64,000 bases of DNA, taken from contig JACTVC010000003.1 in the NCBI GenBank assembly GCA_018417955.1, positions 1,736,001 to 1,800,000 on the forward strand, in the 5' to 3' direction. Origin of the DNA: Laccaria trichodermophora. Lineage: Eukaryota; Basidiomycota; Agaricomycetes; Agaricales; Hydnangiaceae. Position numbers and translations under genes: made by a program. This document shows, piece by piece, positions 1-15,696 of the stretch (position 1 is its first letter; the number at the start of each line of letters is the position of its first letter). A model generated the notes under the pieces. It saw only the letters and a list, made by a program, of their open reading frames with translations. It did no database searches and was not told the origin of the DNA.

Positions 1-2
1 AT

Positions 3-532
3 CGTGAAAGAACCAAAGATTATGATCGAGGAACAAGGAGTTCCCGCCATCACCGATATGATGACTATGAGACAGAGCGAAGGACTTCTCGAGATTATGG
101 TCGCGAGAGAGAGAAAGACGTTGACAGGGAGAAGGACCGAGATGGTTACAGGTCCTCAAAGCATCATAGGGACGGCGAGAGAGATGACCGGAAAAGGGAT
201 CGTGAAGGCGGAAGAGACAGAGAGAGGAAATCATCGAGAGGTGATCATGGTTCTGGTTATTGGGATGAGGCTCCTGTTAAGAAAGAACGGGAGAGAAGCA
301 CCTCTGTCTACAGGGACGAGCCTCCCCGAGAGAAACGGGACCACGACGACAAAGTTCAAGATGGCCGAGCGGAAAAGGTAAAGTTATCATTGCACTGTTC
401 TTTCCATCTCATTCTAACGTGACATTACAGCGACCTAGGTATGACTATGATGACGAGGATGTGGAAGCCATGGAGGTTGACAAGAGACACGATTCGGCTC
501 GAGCAGAAACGCCAGAGGAGGGTGAAATTTGA
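3..532 (+). CDS. C-terminal end of an RS/RE/RD-rich nuclear protein (5' truncated by window)
   Basis: The open frame starting at base 3 encodes about 125 residues dominated by Arg, Glu, Asp, Ser and His, then a 53 bp intron (378-430, GTAAAG...ACAG), then a short acidic exon ending in ...AETPEEGEI. Dense RE/RD/RS tracts of this kind are typical of tails of nuclear RNA-processing and export factors; the THO complex subunit 2 and FIP1-like factors are candidates in basidiomycetes, but no catalytic or folded domain is inside the window, so the identity is open. The upstream part of the gene lies outside. The ORF in frame 1 over the same bases is a shadow: frame 3 has the repetitive composition and the frame that continues across the intron. 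Confidence 0.7.
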
Positions 533-571
533 TAGCTTTCTCTGTCCGTATACTTGTGTGTAAAAATTCTA

Positions 572-1091
572 TTATGATTGTGCTATTGGAATTTCAATAT
601 CCCCAATTCTAAGGCGAGTGTATGGCTGTTTGTGTTGGATGGTCTTTTGGTAGCCCTTTCGCCTCTTCTTCTTGAAGATATACTCCATGGTCCCCTTGGT
701 ATGTTCTACAACAGTGGCCTCTACCTGTACTCTTGATGGGGGAATGACAGGATTGCCACGGAGTGTGTATTCGCGTGAACCAAGTTCATGTATTTCGTCA
801 AGTTGAAGGACGTCTCCGACTTTGACGTCGCGAAGACGAGGCACGGTGAGAAGGTCGCGAGGGGTTAGAATGTATTTTTTGCCTGCGAAGGACGCGACCA
901 CGTATTGAGAGGGTTGTGAACGAATGAGTTCCAGAGCAGAGGTTGTAGAGTCAGGAATGACAGCTGGAGTGTGAATGCTCCTTGCGACTGTACGTCGTAG
1001 AGGGAAACCTGCAAAGTCAAATTAGCTACATTTGCAGCAGCTGCGACGACGAGTACTTACTCCACTTGACTACATTTTGCAAGGTTGCCAT
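572..1091 (-). CDS. MRPL21: Mitochondrial large-subunit ribosomal protein bL21m
   Basis: Two exons (1061-1091 and 572-1008) joined by a 52 bp GT-AG intron give 155 residues. The conserved bL21 fold is visible: VGDVLQLDEIHELGSREYTLRGNP, then the KKKRRKGYQKTIQHKQPYTRLRI rRNA-binding region (shown here only as landmarks), ending near PIAQS. The first about 45 residues (MATLQNVVKWSFPLRR...) are rich in Arg and Ser and lack acidic residues, as expected of a mitochondrial presequence. The start ATG at 1091 was chosen because it opens this presequence and keeps frame across the intron. It is a structural protein of the mitoribosome, needed for synthesis of mtDNA-encoded respiratory subunits. It is divergent from ATP1, with 157 bp between the starts. 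Confidence 0.9.
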
Positions 1092-1248
1092 CACTGTGGA
1101 CGGTGAGCTCAAAAATGGTGATATGTGTGTTTGAATTGAAGCTCCGCCTGAATGTTCCGACAAACGCCGAGTTAGTTTGGTGACCTCAAACCGAAAACTT
1201 CCCGTCTTCACCAAGCTTCATACCCATCCCTTCTTCCACTCTTCCCCA
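1092..1248. promoter_or_regulatory. Short bidirectional promoter between bL21m and ATP1
   Basis: Only 157 bp separate the start codons of two divergent genes whose products both act in mitochondria. The two transcripts must initiate within this segment. I see no obvious TATA box. Shared control is an inference from the spacing. Confidence 0.5.
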
Positions 1249-3352
<2,104 letters not shown>

Positions 3353-3526
3353 TTAGACTATTCTGAGGTTAGAACCTTAGACCCAAAATAAAATTTTCTT
3401 ATTGCTTTGCGTTTCACCCTCTTATGTTTTCTTGAGCAACCTCGGATGCTATAGTTTCAATTCCGATAAAATGTTGGTTGAATGTTCAACAAATAAAAGT
3501 CACTTGTCAGGTCGCCGTTTCTGCTC

Positions 3527-5049
3527 ATGGCATCTACCTCGACAGAGCACTCCAAGGAAGTTGCAAAAGCCGCGAAAGCAGCATTTGAGCAATCACAGCT
3601 CATCCCATCATCTGAACGGATCAGTGCTCTCCAAGCTATTCATGGGCAACTGAAGGCTCAAAAGACTGAAATTCTTCTCGCCAATGAGGAGGATTTGAAG
3701 GTCAGATCGTCATCCTTTTATCCTTGATTATCTGACCTTCTCCAGGCCGCTCGAACGGAGGTCGCGGCTGGCAGGATGTCCGACTCACTTCTCAAAAGAT
3801 TAGATCTGACACAGGGTGATAAATGGGAGTCGATGCTACAGGGAATCCTGGATGTCGCATCTTTGCCAGATCCAACGGGTACCGTAACATATGCGAGAGA
3901 ACTCGATGATGACCTGGAACTTTATCGAGTTGCGTGTCCCATTGGCGTCCTACTAGTGATCTTTGAAGCACGACCAGAAGTCGTTGTAAACATCGCAACA
4001 TTGGCGATCAAGTCTGGTATGTGCTTCCGTTTCTCTTATCTTCGACGAGTAGTCACGAAATCGTCAGGGAACGCCGCAATTCTGAAGGGAGGGAAGGAGT
4101 CACACCGGACGACGGGATTGCTGTCAAAAGCCATATCTGCTGGGTTGGCTCAGACGGCTCTGTCGGAAACGTACATACAGACAGTCCAGACAAGGGATGA
4201 AGTTTCCTCGCTGCTCGAACTGGACCAGTACATCGATCTGGTGATTCCGCGAGGTAGCAACAGCCTTGTCAAAAGCATCCAAAACAGCACCAGGATCCCT
4301 GTCATGGGGCACGCTGACGGGCTTTGCTCCGTATATTTGGATGAAAGTGCTGATGTTGAGAAGGCTGTTCGAGTGGTGATCGATTCAAAAGTTCGTTTCG
4401 ATTCGTACGCAACTGCCCCTCGCTTACCCGACGCTTACAGACCAATTACCCATCTGCGTGCAACTCGGCAGAAACTTTAATTGTACACGAGTCGTTGCTA
4501 ACCACAGTATGGCCTGTTGTGGCCAGGGCGCTGTTGGACGCCAATGTTCAGCTACTTTGTGATGAAGTAACTCTCAACCCCTTGAAGGGTCTTTCCCCTC
4601 CTCTAGACGACCTGGATTCTCGCGTGCGACCGGCTACCCCAACCTCCTATACTACTGAGCATTTATCCTTCACTATCTCTGTCACATCAACCCCTTCCCT
4701 ACAAGCTGCTATACAGTTCATAAACTCCCACTCTTCACATCACACGGATGCCATCGTAACTGAATCCGACGAGTCTGCATCAATATTCTGCCGCGGGGTA
4801 GACTCTGCTGGTACATTCGTCAACGCAAGTACACGCTTTGCGGATGGTTTCCGGTATGGTTTCGGTACGGAAGTTGGCATCAGCACAGGGCGGATTCACG
4901 CGCGGGGACCAGTAGGCTTAGAGGGGCTGGTCATCTACAAATATATGATGAAGAGCAAGGACAAGAAGGGCCACATCGTCAGCGAATTTGGGATAGGGAA
5001 AAAGCAGTACAAACACAAACCGATAATCGCAGAGACGGTTCCTTTTTAA
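3527..5049 (+). CDS. PRO2: Gamma-glutamyl phosphate reductase (proline biosynthesis)
   Basis: Four exons (3527-3700, 3746-4016, 4068-4390, 4441-5049) encode 458 residues. It reduces gamma-glutamyl phosphate to glutamate-5-semialdehyde with NADPH, the second step of proline synthesis. Family landmarks are VACPIGVLLVIFEARPEV, SGNAAILKGGKE, DLVIPRGSNSLVKSIQ, and the active-site segment TNYPSACN, whose Cys is residue about 263. A run ending TGRIHARGPVGLEGL marks the C-terminal part. The third intron (4391-4440) interrupts just before TNYP; reading through it would lose the catalytic cysteine, so the splice is well supported. The gene follows ATP1 on the same strand with 174 bp between them. Confidence 0.96.
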
Positions 5050-5154
5050 ATGGATGGCTAACTATTAGACAAAATTGGAAAAGTATTGTTTGATATACAG
5101 AGAGTAGATATGTACATCTATGACAAAGGAAATAAAGAGAACTGTACATTGCTG

Positions 5155-6649
5155 CTATGACTCTGGCGTGTCAAGGCGTGACTTCTTCTCTATACTTGAC
5201 TCTGGCACTTCGGTCTCCGCCTTGCGTTTCAGGATAGCACTGGCATCTTCAGGCGTCTTCTTCTTTTTCTTGACAACCATGGACGTCAAGTCGTTTACAA
5301 CAGGTGCGGTCACAGCTATACCCGACGCAGAGCCATTTAACTCCTTGTCCAATGCTTGTGCAGCCAGAGCAGGCGCATTTCCCAGCAACGATTCCGTGGG
5401 TGAGGTTTTCAACTCCTCGACCTGTGATCACCATAAAAAACAAGGTGTATATATTGTGCATTTAGACCGACCTTCAACGAGAGATCATCGCGCAAACCGG
5501 AAAGCTCCTTGATCTCGTTATCGATTTGTGTCTTGGACATGTTCTGAACGAGATCATCCCGGACGAGCCGCGTTCCAGATTTTCCTTTACCTTTGACATC
5601 GTTTGTTGGAAGAGTTGCCGGTGACTGTCCAGATGAACCATTACGAAGTTCAGCGAGCCTCGTTTCAACACTTTCGAGAGCCTTCTCGACGTGAACGATA
5701 GCATCTGCTAGACGTCCAGAGGTAAGATCTAAGACCATGCTCAGTTTGTAGTGCGCTTCTGCGATTTGACGTGATGAGGTTGGCAAAAATTGGACTTTTA
5801 GCTTGAGGCCCGCCTCGTAATCCGTAATAGCTTGGTCAAATTTTTCTATCCAAGATGTCAATAAACGCGGAAAGGAGACATCTTCGTAGCGTACCAGTCT
5901 CCAATGACACATCGCCCAGGGCAATGTATGTGTCCGCCAACTTCAACTTGACTTCTTCATTGTCGTCTTCTTGATTTTGTTTGTCATATATGGCTCGAGC
6001 AAGGTCAAGAACTTCCCAGGCCGCATTGAAATCGTCTTCCGGCTCTCCATCTTCTCCCTCTTCTTCTTCGTCGTCACCTTCCTCCTGCTCCAGAGGCGCA
6101 GCTTGGGCGAAGAGGTCGACAGCGTCATCTTCAGCATCTCCAGAGAACGATAAGATAGGCCCCGTCGCCCCCACACCAGAACCCGAAGCTGAAGACGCGC
6201 GTTGAAAAGGGGAACAATGAGACCACACGTCTCCACACACCTTTCTGTTCTTCATGCGAATCATCCTCCGGCTGTTCCTTTCCTAAGACCGAACTCTGCA
6301 CGATAGCATTCTCCAGCAATGCCTTCCCATATAAGAAATATAAATCTGCGGATTCGGGTGCATCCTCGCCACATTTTTGTGTCCTGTCAAGTCGTCAAAA
6401 CGCGTCAAAGCGCGACTGATTGGCCGAAAGTAGCCTATCAACGTGACGTACATGAGTTCCAGCGCGGTAGCATAATGATCTATTGCTTGTTCGTACTTCC
6501 GAAGTGCGAAAGCGCGTTTAGCGTGTTCAATGGCAGATTCAATGGAAACTGGGGCCTGTGGTTCATTTTTAGCGGCTGAACCGTTTGTGATACTAAGATT
6601 CATCAGTTCGACTAAACCTTTCAAATAGCTAGTGGACTCACGATGTCAT
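5155..6649 (-). CDS. NASP/Sim3/Hif1-type histone chaperone (SHNi-TPR)
   Basis: Six exons (6642-6649, 6452-6592, 6241-6383, 5895-6188, 5472-5845, 5155-5421) give 408 residues; the first exon is only 8 nt. The order is typical of the NASP family: a first TPR (AIEHAKRAFALRKYEQAIDHYATALELM), a second around GEDAPESADLYFLYGKALLENA, a long Glu/Asp-rich insert (EQEEGDDEEEEGEDGEPEDDF) that in this family contacts histones, then the SHNi-TPR repeats (LADTYIALGDVSLETEKFDQAITDYEAGL, IAEAHYKLSMVLDL) and a basic, low-complexity tail ending ...KKSRLDTPES that looks like a nuclear localisation signal. Expected role: handling H3-H4 before chromatin assembly. The tiny first exon was accepted because ATGACATC plus the next exon gives a clean MTSITNGSAAKNE start. 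Confidence 0.9.
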
Positions 6650-6947
6650 TTGGAAGGAATGAGCAAATGCCACTGGTTTACCTGAAACGGGAGGAAGAGA
6701 ACGGCCTTTGTGCGAGAGTGAGTTACCAAACGTGGAAGACTTAGGAATGGTATCGGGAACGTGACGAAGAAATTTCATTATCAATTCGTGAAAGCTAACT
6801 AAATAAGTGGATAAGTAAATACTACAAACGCAATCAAGTGAAGGTCCCAAGGTTCCAATGCGCAGTGGGCAATGCGGCTCTAAGAGTTGGGGAATACATG
6901 GAAGAGAACACGAAAAACGGAGTGGTCAAATGAAGGGTGGCAACATT

Positions 6948-9900
6948 TCAGATCAAAGAGGCATTCTGCTGCTGTTGTGCAAAGTTCGGCTGAGAACCAA
7001 ATGCCCCACTTGGGAAGCCTGTTGGGTTGTAACTGGTCGTGTTTGAGAATGACAAATTTGAGCCAAACGAGGGCACTCCTGATGAAGGTGTCATCATCGA
7101 TGCACGGAATGGGTTGGCAGCCCCACCACCCGTCATCTGAGGCCGAAGCCCTACGCCCAAGGTCGATCCGCCTAGTGAAGTGCCAAAACCTCCTGTAGCG
7201 CCTGTTGGCTGAGAGCTGAGAGCTCCAAAGCCAGATGTGCTGGGGGCAGAGGAATTTCCGAGTGGAGGAGCCCCCGTTGTTCCTGGAGTAACTGGAGCAG
7301 AACCAGGGATGGGAGGAAGGGATTCCAAAAGGGAAGCACCAAAAGACGAAGAAGGCTTGAACGGTTTAAGGCCAGTCAAATGAGATTTGAGTGGGAGAGA
7401 CACAGGGGAGGACACCGGCGATGCCGTAGTTGCGCTGGCACCTGTTTGTTGGCTGTAAGAAGAGAACACGGAGTCCGAAAATGTAGAGCCTGTGGTTGTT
7501 GTCGATGTATTTTGCGAAAACAGAGGGCCTAAGGAGGTGAAACTCGGTAGGCTAGGTGGCTTTTCGGCAGTATTGGCACTCGGTTTGCCCACCGACGTAA
7601 AAGACGATGCAATACTGGAGATATCTGTGGCTCCTGGGCTGAGCGCGCCTGAATTAAGGGAAAACCCATTTGTAGAGGAAGCCGGTTGGGATTGCACTAG
7701 AGATTGTTGTTGCTGGAAGGCCTGGAAACTACCTGGGCTGTTGGCTCCCATTGCTAGCTCCATTAAAGTTGGCGGCTTTGGTACAGGAGGCGCAGGAGTG
7801 GTGACTGGACCAAAAGGATTCTTCGTACCAGTCTGATGGGTTTTTACGAACTGGGCGGGAGGAGGAGAAGTCGCAGAAGATGAGGCGAAGGGTATAAGCG
7901 GTGTGGAGGCTGGACGTTGTGGAACATTGATCGAGGGATCTGCAGACCCATTGATTGAGGGCGCGGTTGCCGAATGCGGCCCCAAGTTAGCAAACGGTGT
8001 CATGGCGCCAAATGCATTCGATCCTGCTGGAGGTTGCGGGGTTGAATTGAGGAACATACTTTGACTTCCAGCAGTAGCAGCTCCAGTGAATAGAGCCGCT
8101 CCAGTTGATTGAGGTAGAAGCATGCTTTGACGGAATGGATTAGCCCCTGTGGATTGGGGCAGCAACAACCTTTGCTGAGGTTGCCTAAGGAAACCAGTTT
8201 GTTGTTGCGGGAAACCAGTTTGTTGAGGTTGTTGCGGGAAACCAGTCTGTTGGGGTTGCTGCGGGAAACCAGTTTGCTGAGGTTGTTGCGGGAAACCAGT
8301 TTGCTGAGGCTGTTGCGAGAAACCAGTTTGTTGGGGTTGTTGCGGGAACCCAGTTTGTTGCGGCTGAAGGGGAAAACCAGGTTGTTGCTGCTGTGGTTGC
8401 AAAAACGACGAGAAGGGTCGGTGTCCAGTTGGCTGCGGTTGAGGTGCGCCCAAAGGGTTGTTAAATGGATTGGGGGGTTGTTGGATAGCAGTTTGTTGTG
8501 GCATCATAAAACCTGTCTGTTGAGGAATAACTTGAGGTTGTGGTGCAAAGCCCATTTGAGCGAAAGGGTTTGAGGCGACCTGTTGCTGGAAATATGCTGC
8601 ATTGGGGCTTGTTACAGACAGAGTGAGCAAAATTAAATGTGGCAAGGATCCTGACAATTACCTGTTGGTTTGAGGATTGAATATTGTTGGCTGTTCTTCT
8701 TCAATGGCAGAAAAGAAATCAACCATGTCCTTGTTATCCTTGCCAGCCCCCTCCTTTGTGGTTGAAGCCGACCCATTGGCCGTGGTTGACTGGCTAGGTT
8801 GTGATGACGATGCAGCAGAGCTGGGTGTCTCAGTAGCAGCTGTAAAAAGTGGAATTGATCTCAATCCTGGACATTGTATTGCCGAAGGCTACTCACAGGA
8901 AGCCTTCGATCCTTTTACTTCTAACGGCTTTTTGCTTGTTGTGGTCGCCGCCTTAGCTGCCTTGTACTCTCCTCTGTTTTGTTCAAAATTGGGGTCATCA
9001 AGGTATTCCTTCAGGGCGCCTGCAAGTGATACAGGGGCCTGAAAGGGGGTTATGAACGGTTAATCGGCGTCTCGATTGGTTGACTTACATGCTTCAGGTT
9101 CGGAATCGGGACGTTCAGCAAGTTTTGAAGTTTCTTCGCGACACCGAGAAATTCAACAACACGTTCCGTTTGCTTACAAAAATGTCGATAGAGATTCAGT
9201 GCCTGTTCAGCGTCCACGTGGGACATCTCAAAGTAGTGTTCTAGGAAACATATAAGCCTCTTCGACATCATGACAGAGGACAACTAACCCAAGACGTTGA
9301 TAACGCCTTCATTTCCAGCCTGAAAAAGGATCAATAGATCCTTAACAAGCATTCGCAGGGCGGTGATCGTCAGTTCGTCCTCCAAATCATCCAGATAGAA
9401 CTGACATCTCGAATGTTAATACAGTGAAAGAAAATGGCCAAGTAAAAGGTTCAGAATACGCACTCGACATTCAACCAGCGTGTCAATCATATTGTGGACT
9501 GCCTTGGTCTCCCGCAACAGACCCTTTTCAACCGTCATCACCCGAAGCTTCCTTCCAGCGATGGTTTTGCTCCTGGATGGACCTGACAACGCAGAGGCCT
9601 TGACCGTGCGATCTTTCCGACTTCTGTTGTTATAGGTGTTGATAACGCTGTCATCTTCTATGGAGGCCGAATTGCGCATATCACGATTCGTCTCGGCCTG
9701 AACCCGAACAGCGTCATGTTTGAGATCGCGGTATGCACGAATTCGAGAGTCAAGGTAATAAGCGTAGCTTTGTAGGTTTTCCGGAGCGGCGTAACCTAAT
9801 AATGATGATCAAATATAAGCGGGAAGCTGGTCACATTGATTTGATACGAGCCTTCCCAGTTTCCAGCCGATACGTTCCGCAACCTCAAAATTTCTGTTTG

Positions 9901-10256
9901 CGACAAGTATGACAAGACATTGTCGGTGGCGCCGTTCCGTATCATTGTATGAAGGACAATGAGGGCTTTGAATACTACCTAGGGGTGACGTCACATTCGG
10001 AAGGATCTGCAGGGTGGCAGAGAAAGCATACGATGGCATTCGGTTCCCGAAACCTAGGCGAGAGGGCTTTACACACATCCGAAACTGCGCCATCGTCGGA
10101 CCAGGTTGCCGCGATAATGGGGTCGATGTACTGTGTGCGTGATGTAACGTTACATTGTTTGAGTTTGAGAGGAGAAAGGGCGGTAAATACCTTTGCCTTA
10201 GGAGGTGCAGCCTTTGGTTTGCAGGCCAGCTTCACGACCTTGTCGTAGCTGGACAT
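6948..10256 (-). CDS. AP180/CALM-type clathrin adaptor (ANTH domain) with NPF and QQTGF repeats
   Basis: Nine exons (10191-10256, 10032-10130, 9852-9978, 9464-9795, 9289-9400, 9089-9240, 8897-9038, 8662-8839, 6948-8607) encode 955 residues. The N-terminal third is an ANTH domain: [15 protein letters not shown] with the Lys cluster that binds PI(4,5)P2, [46 protein letters not shown]. The rest is disordered, Gln/Pro/Thr/Ser-rich, with several NPF motifs (e.g. [22 protein letters not shown]) that bind EH-domain proteins. It should link membrane lipid, clathrin and Eps15/Pan1-like proteins in endocytosis. One intron (9796-9851) begins with GC rather than GT; the frame [11 protein letters not shown] requires it. 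The central repeat is listed separately. Confidence 0.93.
8188..8370. repeat. 27 bp coding minisatellite (PQQPQQTGF units) in the AP180 tail
   Basis: About seven tandem copies of a 27 bp unit, each encoding (P/S)QQPQQTGF or a slight variant; the last copy is shortened to PQQQTGF. Unit-to-unit differences are mostly silent or single-residue, so the array is under some constraint to keep QQTG. Confidence 0.9.
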
Positions 10257-10940
10257 ACTCTTTTGGATTGTCAACTGGGATGGGCTGAGGTTTGTCAATT
10301 ATACAGGGCCTGTCACTCAGTAGCTTCATTTGAAACTCAGCAAGTCATGTGGAAGACTTTTGAGATAGCACACACGTTGTAAGAATAACAGTTGACAGTG
10401 CACTATGCGTGCATATAGCGCATATGTATTGAACAAATCGATGCTGCACACTGCTTGGATGTTGCAGAATAATGCAGTGTTTTCGGGAAATGTGGTTGGG
10501 CTGTATCGTTTTTTTTTTTTTGGAACCATGGTTGTGGACTCAAGCTGCCACAGTCGCATGATAAAGGTATCTAGCAACTTACCAGTGGCAACGAGTCAAC
10601 GGCGATCCTTAGGCATCTTTAAATTTATGGATGCGCCGAGCTAACTGTTGGCAACTGTCTCAGCCAACAACTGGAACCTTGTGCTATTTTTAGCACCGCG
10701 GAATGGGTCACTTTCCTGGTGCAAGCCTTGGTCACTGTTACTCCTCACATCCCTCATACATCCTCGAAACGCTCATTAATTGCTTCAATCTTTCTTGCGG
10801 TTCTTCCTACATCTACACCACCGAACGGCCACTAGTGTAGTAGCCCAGGTCATCGCGATCAAAGCCCAGTCTGTGCTCCACCACCTCATACACAAAGTAC
10901 ACCCCATAAGGCAAAACAGCCTCTCCCCAAAGCCTTTCTG
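10257..10940. other. 684 bp intergenic spacer between divergent AP180 and GH47 genes
   Basis: No ORF with recognisable protein character is seen. The spacer must hold both 5' regions. A T10 run at about 10510-10520 is the only simple repeat noticed. No tRNA or repeat element was recognised. Confidence 0.5.
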
Positions 10941-13241
<2,301 letters not shown>

Positions 13242-13472
13242 AATACATATAGACTTTTGTTGGAGTAGAAACTGTAATTCCTGATTAGGAGGCTTGACGG
13301 GAAGGCGGGCCGTTCGGGAATCAGACAGGATACGCGCGGGCCCCAGTGTTGTCCGATGGCCTGAATGCTATCTAGCTTGCGCCTAAAATGGACGCGACCC
13401 ATCCCCCTCCGTTCTCTGATATCACCCTCTCTTAAACCCCACCACCGCCTTCCCGCTATACCCCGCAGAAAC

Positions 13473-15555
13473 ATGTCTCATGGACTCAAGCACACCGAGC
13501 TCGTCGGCTCCCTCGATTGCGGCACGACGTGAGCCCCCTTCGCCTCCTCAGACCACTCCTCACTGACCTCCTGCAGATCTGTTCGTTTCATTCTCTTTAA
13601 TAAATATGCGGACATCGTCGCCCAGCACCAGCTTGAGTTCCCTCAATACTATCCCCATCCAGGGCAGGTGTTCACTCTTGGCATCGTCGACTTGTGACCA
13701 ACGCTGCTTCTTAGATGGCACGAGCATGATGTAGAAGAGATACAGCAGCACGCGGATATATGCATCGCGGAAGTTCTCAACTCTCTCGAAGCATCAGGCT
13801 TTTCGAAGGAGAGTGTGAAAGTCATCGGTATGCCGCTCCGATGTCCTATCACATGGATATCTCATTTTTATCAAAGGTATCACCAATCAACGCGAAACTA
13901 CGGTCGCATGGAGTCGAAGCACGGGAAAGCCGCTATGCAAAGCCATTGTATGGGCTGATTCCAGGACGAAAAACACGGTCGCTCATTATGAGCAAAAACT
14001 TGGTGAGACTGGAATTCAAGTCTCGCCCGGTGTATGGAAGAAGGAGAAGGAGGGCGTTGAAGCTCTTCGGGAGATGTGCGTCACCGCTTTACAACTCCAA
14101 TGCCCCCTATTGACCTAATATCTTAGAACCGGTCTTCCTCTTTCCACCTACTTCTCAGCTATCAAATTGCGATGGATGATTGACAACTACCCCGATGTTT
14201 CAAAAGCACACAATGCAGATGATTTATGTTTTGGAACCATTGAATCTTGGATTGTATATGTTCGTCCTCGTTTTTGGTTATTCTTCATTTATCCATCTTA
14301 TGGCGTACTCACATAGAACCTTCTTGGTGGACCCAAGACTAATATTCACATCAGCGAAGTCTCCAACGCGTCTCGCACATTGCTTCTCAATACCGCGACT
14401 CTCAAATGGGAGCAGTCTCTTGTCGATTTCTTTGGCTTCCGTCCATCCATTCTACCCAAACTCGTTTCAACATCTGAAGTGTATGGCAACATTGCATCTG
14501 GCCCATTGGCTGGTGTACCAATAGGTGGCCTAGTCGGTGACCAGCAAGGCGCTCTCATTGGAAACAAGTGCCTTACTCGGGGCGAAGCCAAGTGCACTTA
14601 TGGGACTGGTGCATTCCTTCTGTTCTGTACTGGTCACGATATTGTGAAGAGCAACCACGGATTGCTGAGCACTGTGCGCATCAAAAGCTTGTTGCCTTCT
14701 GCTTATGGTTTGATGGTTTTCTACCTTTAGATTGCGTATCAACCTGGTCCAGGTGCGAAGCCTGTATATGCGCTGGAAGGAAGTAGTGAGTGTTTTGTCA
14801 AATTCTCTGGCCTTCGCCCACATGATTGTAGTCGCTGTTGCTGGTAGTGCGGTCAAGTGGCTTCGGGATCAAATGAAGATGATCAGCAGTGCTGCAGAAA
14901 TCAACTCCCTCGCTGCGCAAGAGCCTGATACTGGCGGTGTCTACTTCGTCACAGCGTTCTCAGGGCTGCTGGCCCCATACTGGGATCCCGGAGCAGCTGG
15001 TCTCCTCATTGGTTCGTTTTCTTGGATCAACCCAAATTGCATTCCCATCAACTTTCGCTAGGCATTTCACAGTATACCAATCCCTCCCACATCGCGCGTG
15101 CGGCACTCGAGGCTAACGCTTTCCAAACCCGCGCCATCATTGAGAGCATGAAGCTCGATTCTGGCTCTGATTTGAAAGCTCTCAAGGTCGATGGAGGGAT
15201 GACCAACGGCGACGTTGCGATGAAAATCCTGGCCGAAATTGGTGGCTTCAGAGTCATCCGCCCTGAGATGAGAGAGTATGTTCAAGGTTCAGAGTGACTG
15301 CCATTCGACACACTAACTTAGAGTTTGCCTTTCAGGTCGACTGCGCTCGGTTCAGCCATCTGCGCTGGAGCTGCTATCAAACTTTTTGGCTGGGATTTGA
15401 CGAAACCCGAATCACTTAGCGAAGTCAACACCAAGGGTAACGTTGAGTTTACCGCTCACAGGGTTGAGGAGGAAAGACAGAAAAAATGGGAAAAATGGCA
15501 ACTTGCCGTTGAACGTTCAAGGAATTGGGAGGAAGGTGATGTTAGCAAGGCATAA
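13473..15555 (+). CDS. GUT1: Glycerol kinase
   Basis: Ten exons (13473-13528, 13577-13663, 13715-13827, 13877-14075, 14127-14259, 14317-14673, 14731-14785, 14832-15011, 15062-15275, 15336-15555) encode 537 residues of the FGGY family. Visible signatures: the N-terminal phosphate-binding loop [105 protein letters not shown], and the C-terminal [16 protein letters not shown]. It phosphorylates glycerol to glycerol-3-phosphate. The second intron (13664-13714) must start with GC (GCAGGT) to keep the PG|WHEHD junction. No transmembrane tail is seen. Confidence 0.95.
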
Positions 15556-15696
15556 AGTATCACAGTCACTGTTCTTCCTGTCGCGTTACTTGACTGAGAT
15601 AGGTTTGTTGCTGTATATATCCAGTAATTTCATTGATCTGTGCTTGACCACGAATAATCGATGATCCATGTGTATCATAATTGGTTACCTCCCAAG

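Noticed and set aside
8188..8370. Regular repeats that might suggest a CRISPR array
   Set aside because: Units are contiguous with no unique spacers, lie in a coding exon and the genome is eukaryotic.
8127..8573. Plus-strand frame with repeated LRETSLL units
   Set aside because: Antisense reading of the QQTGF minisatellite in AP180; the repeat makes any frame look ordered.
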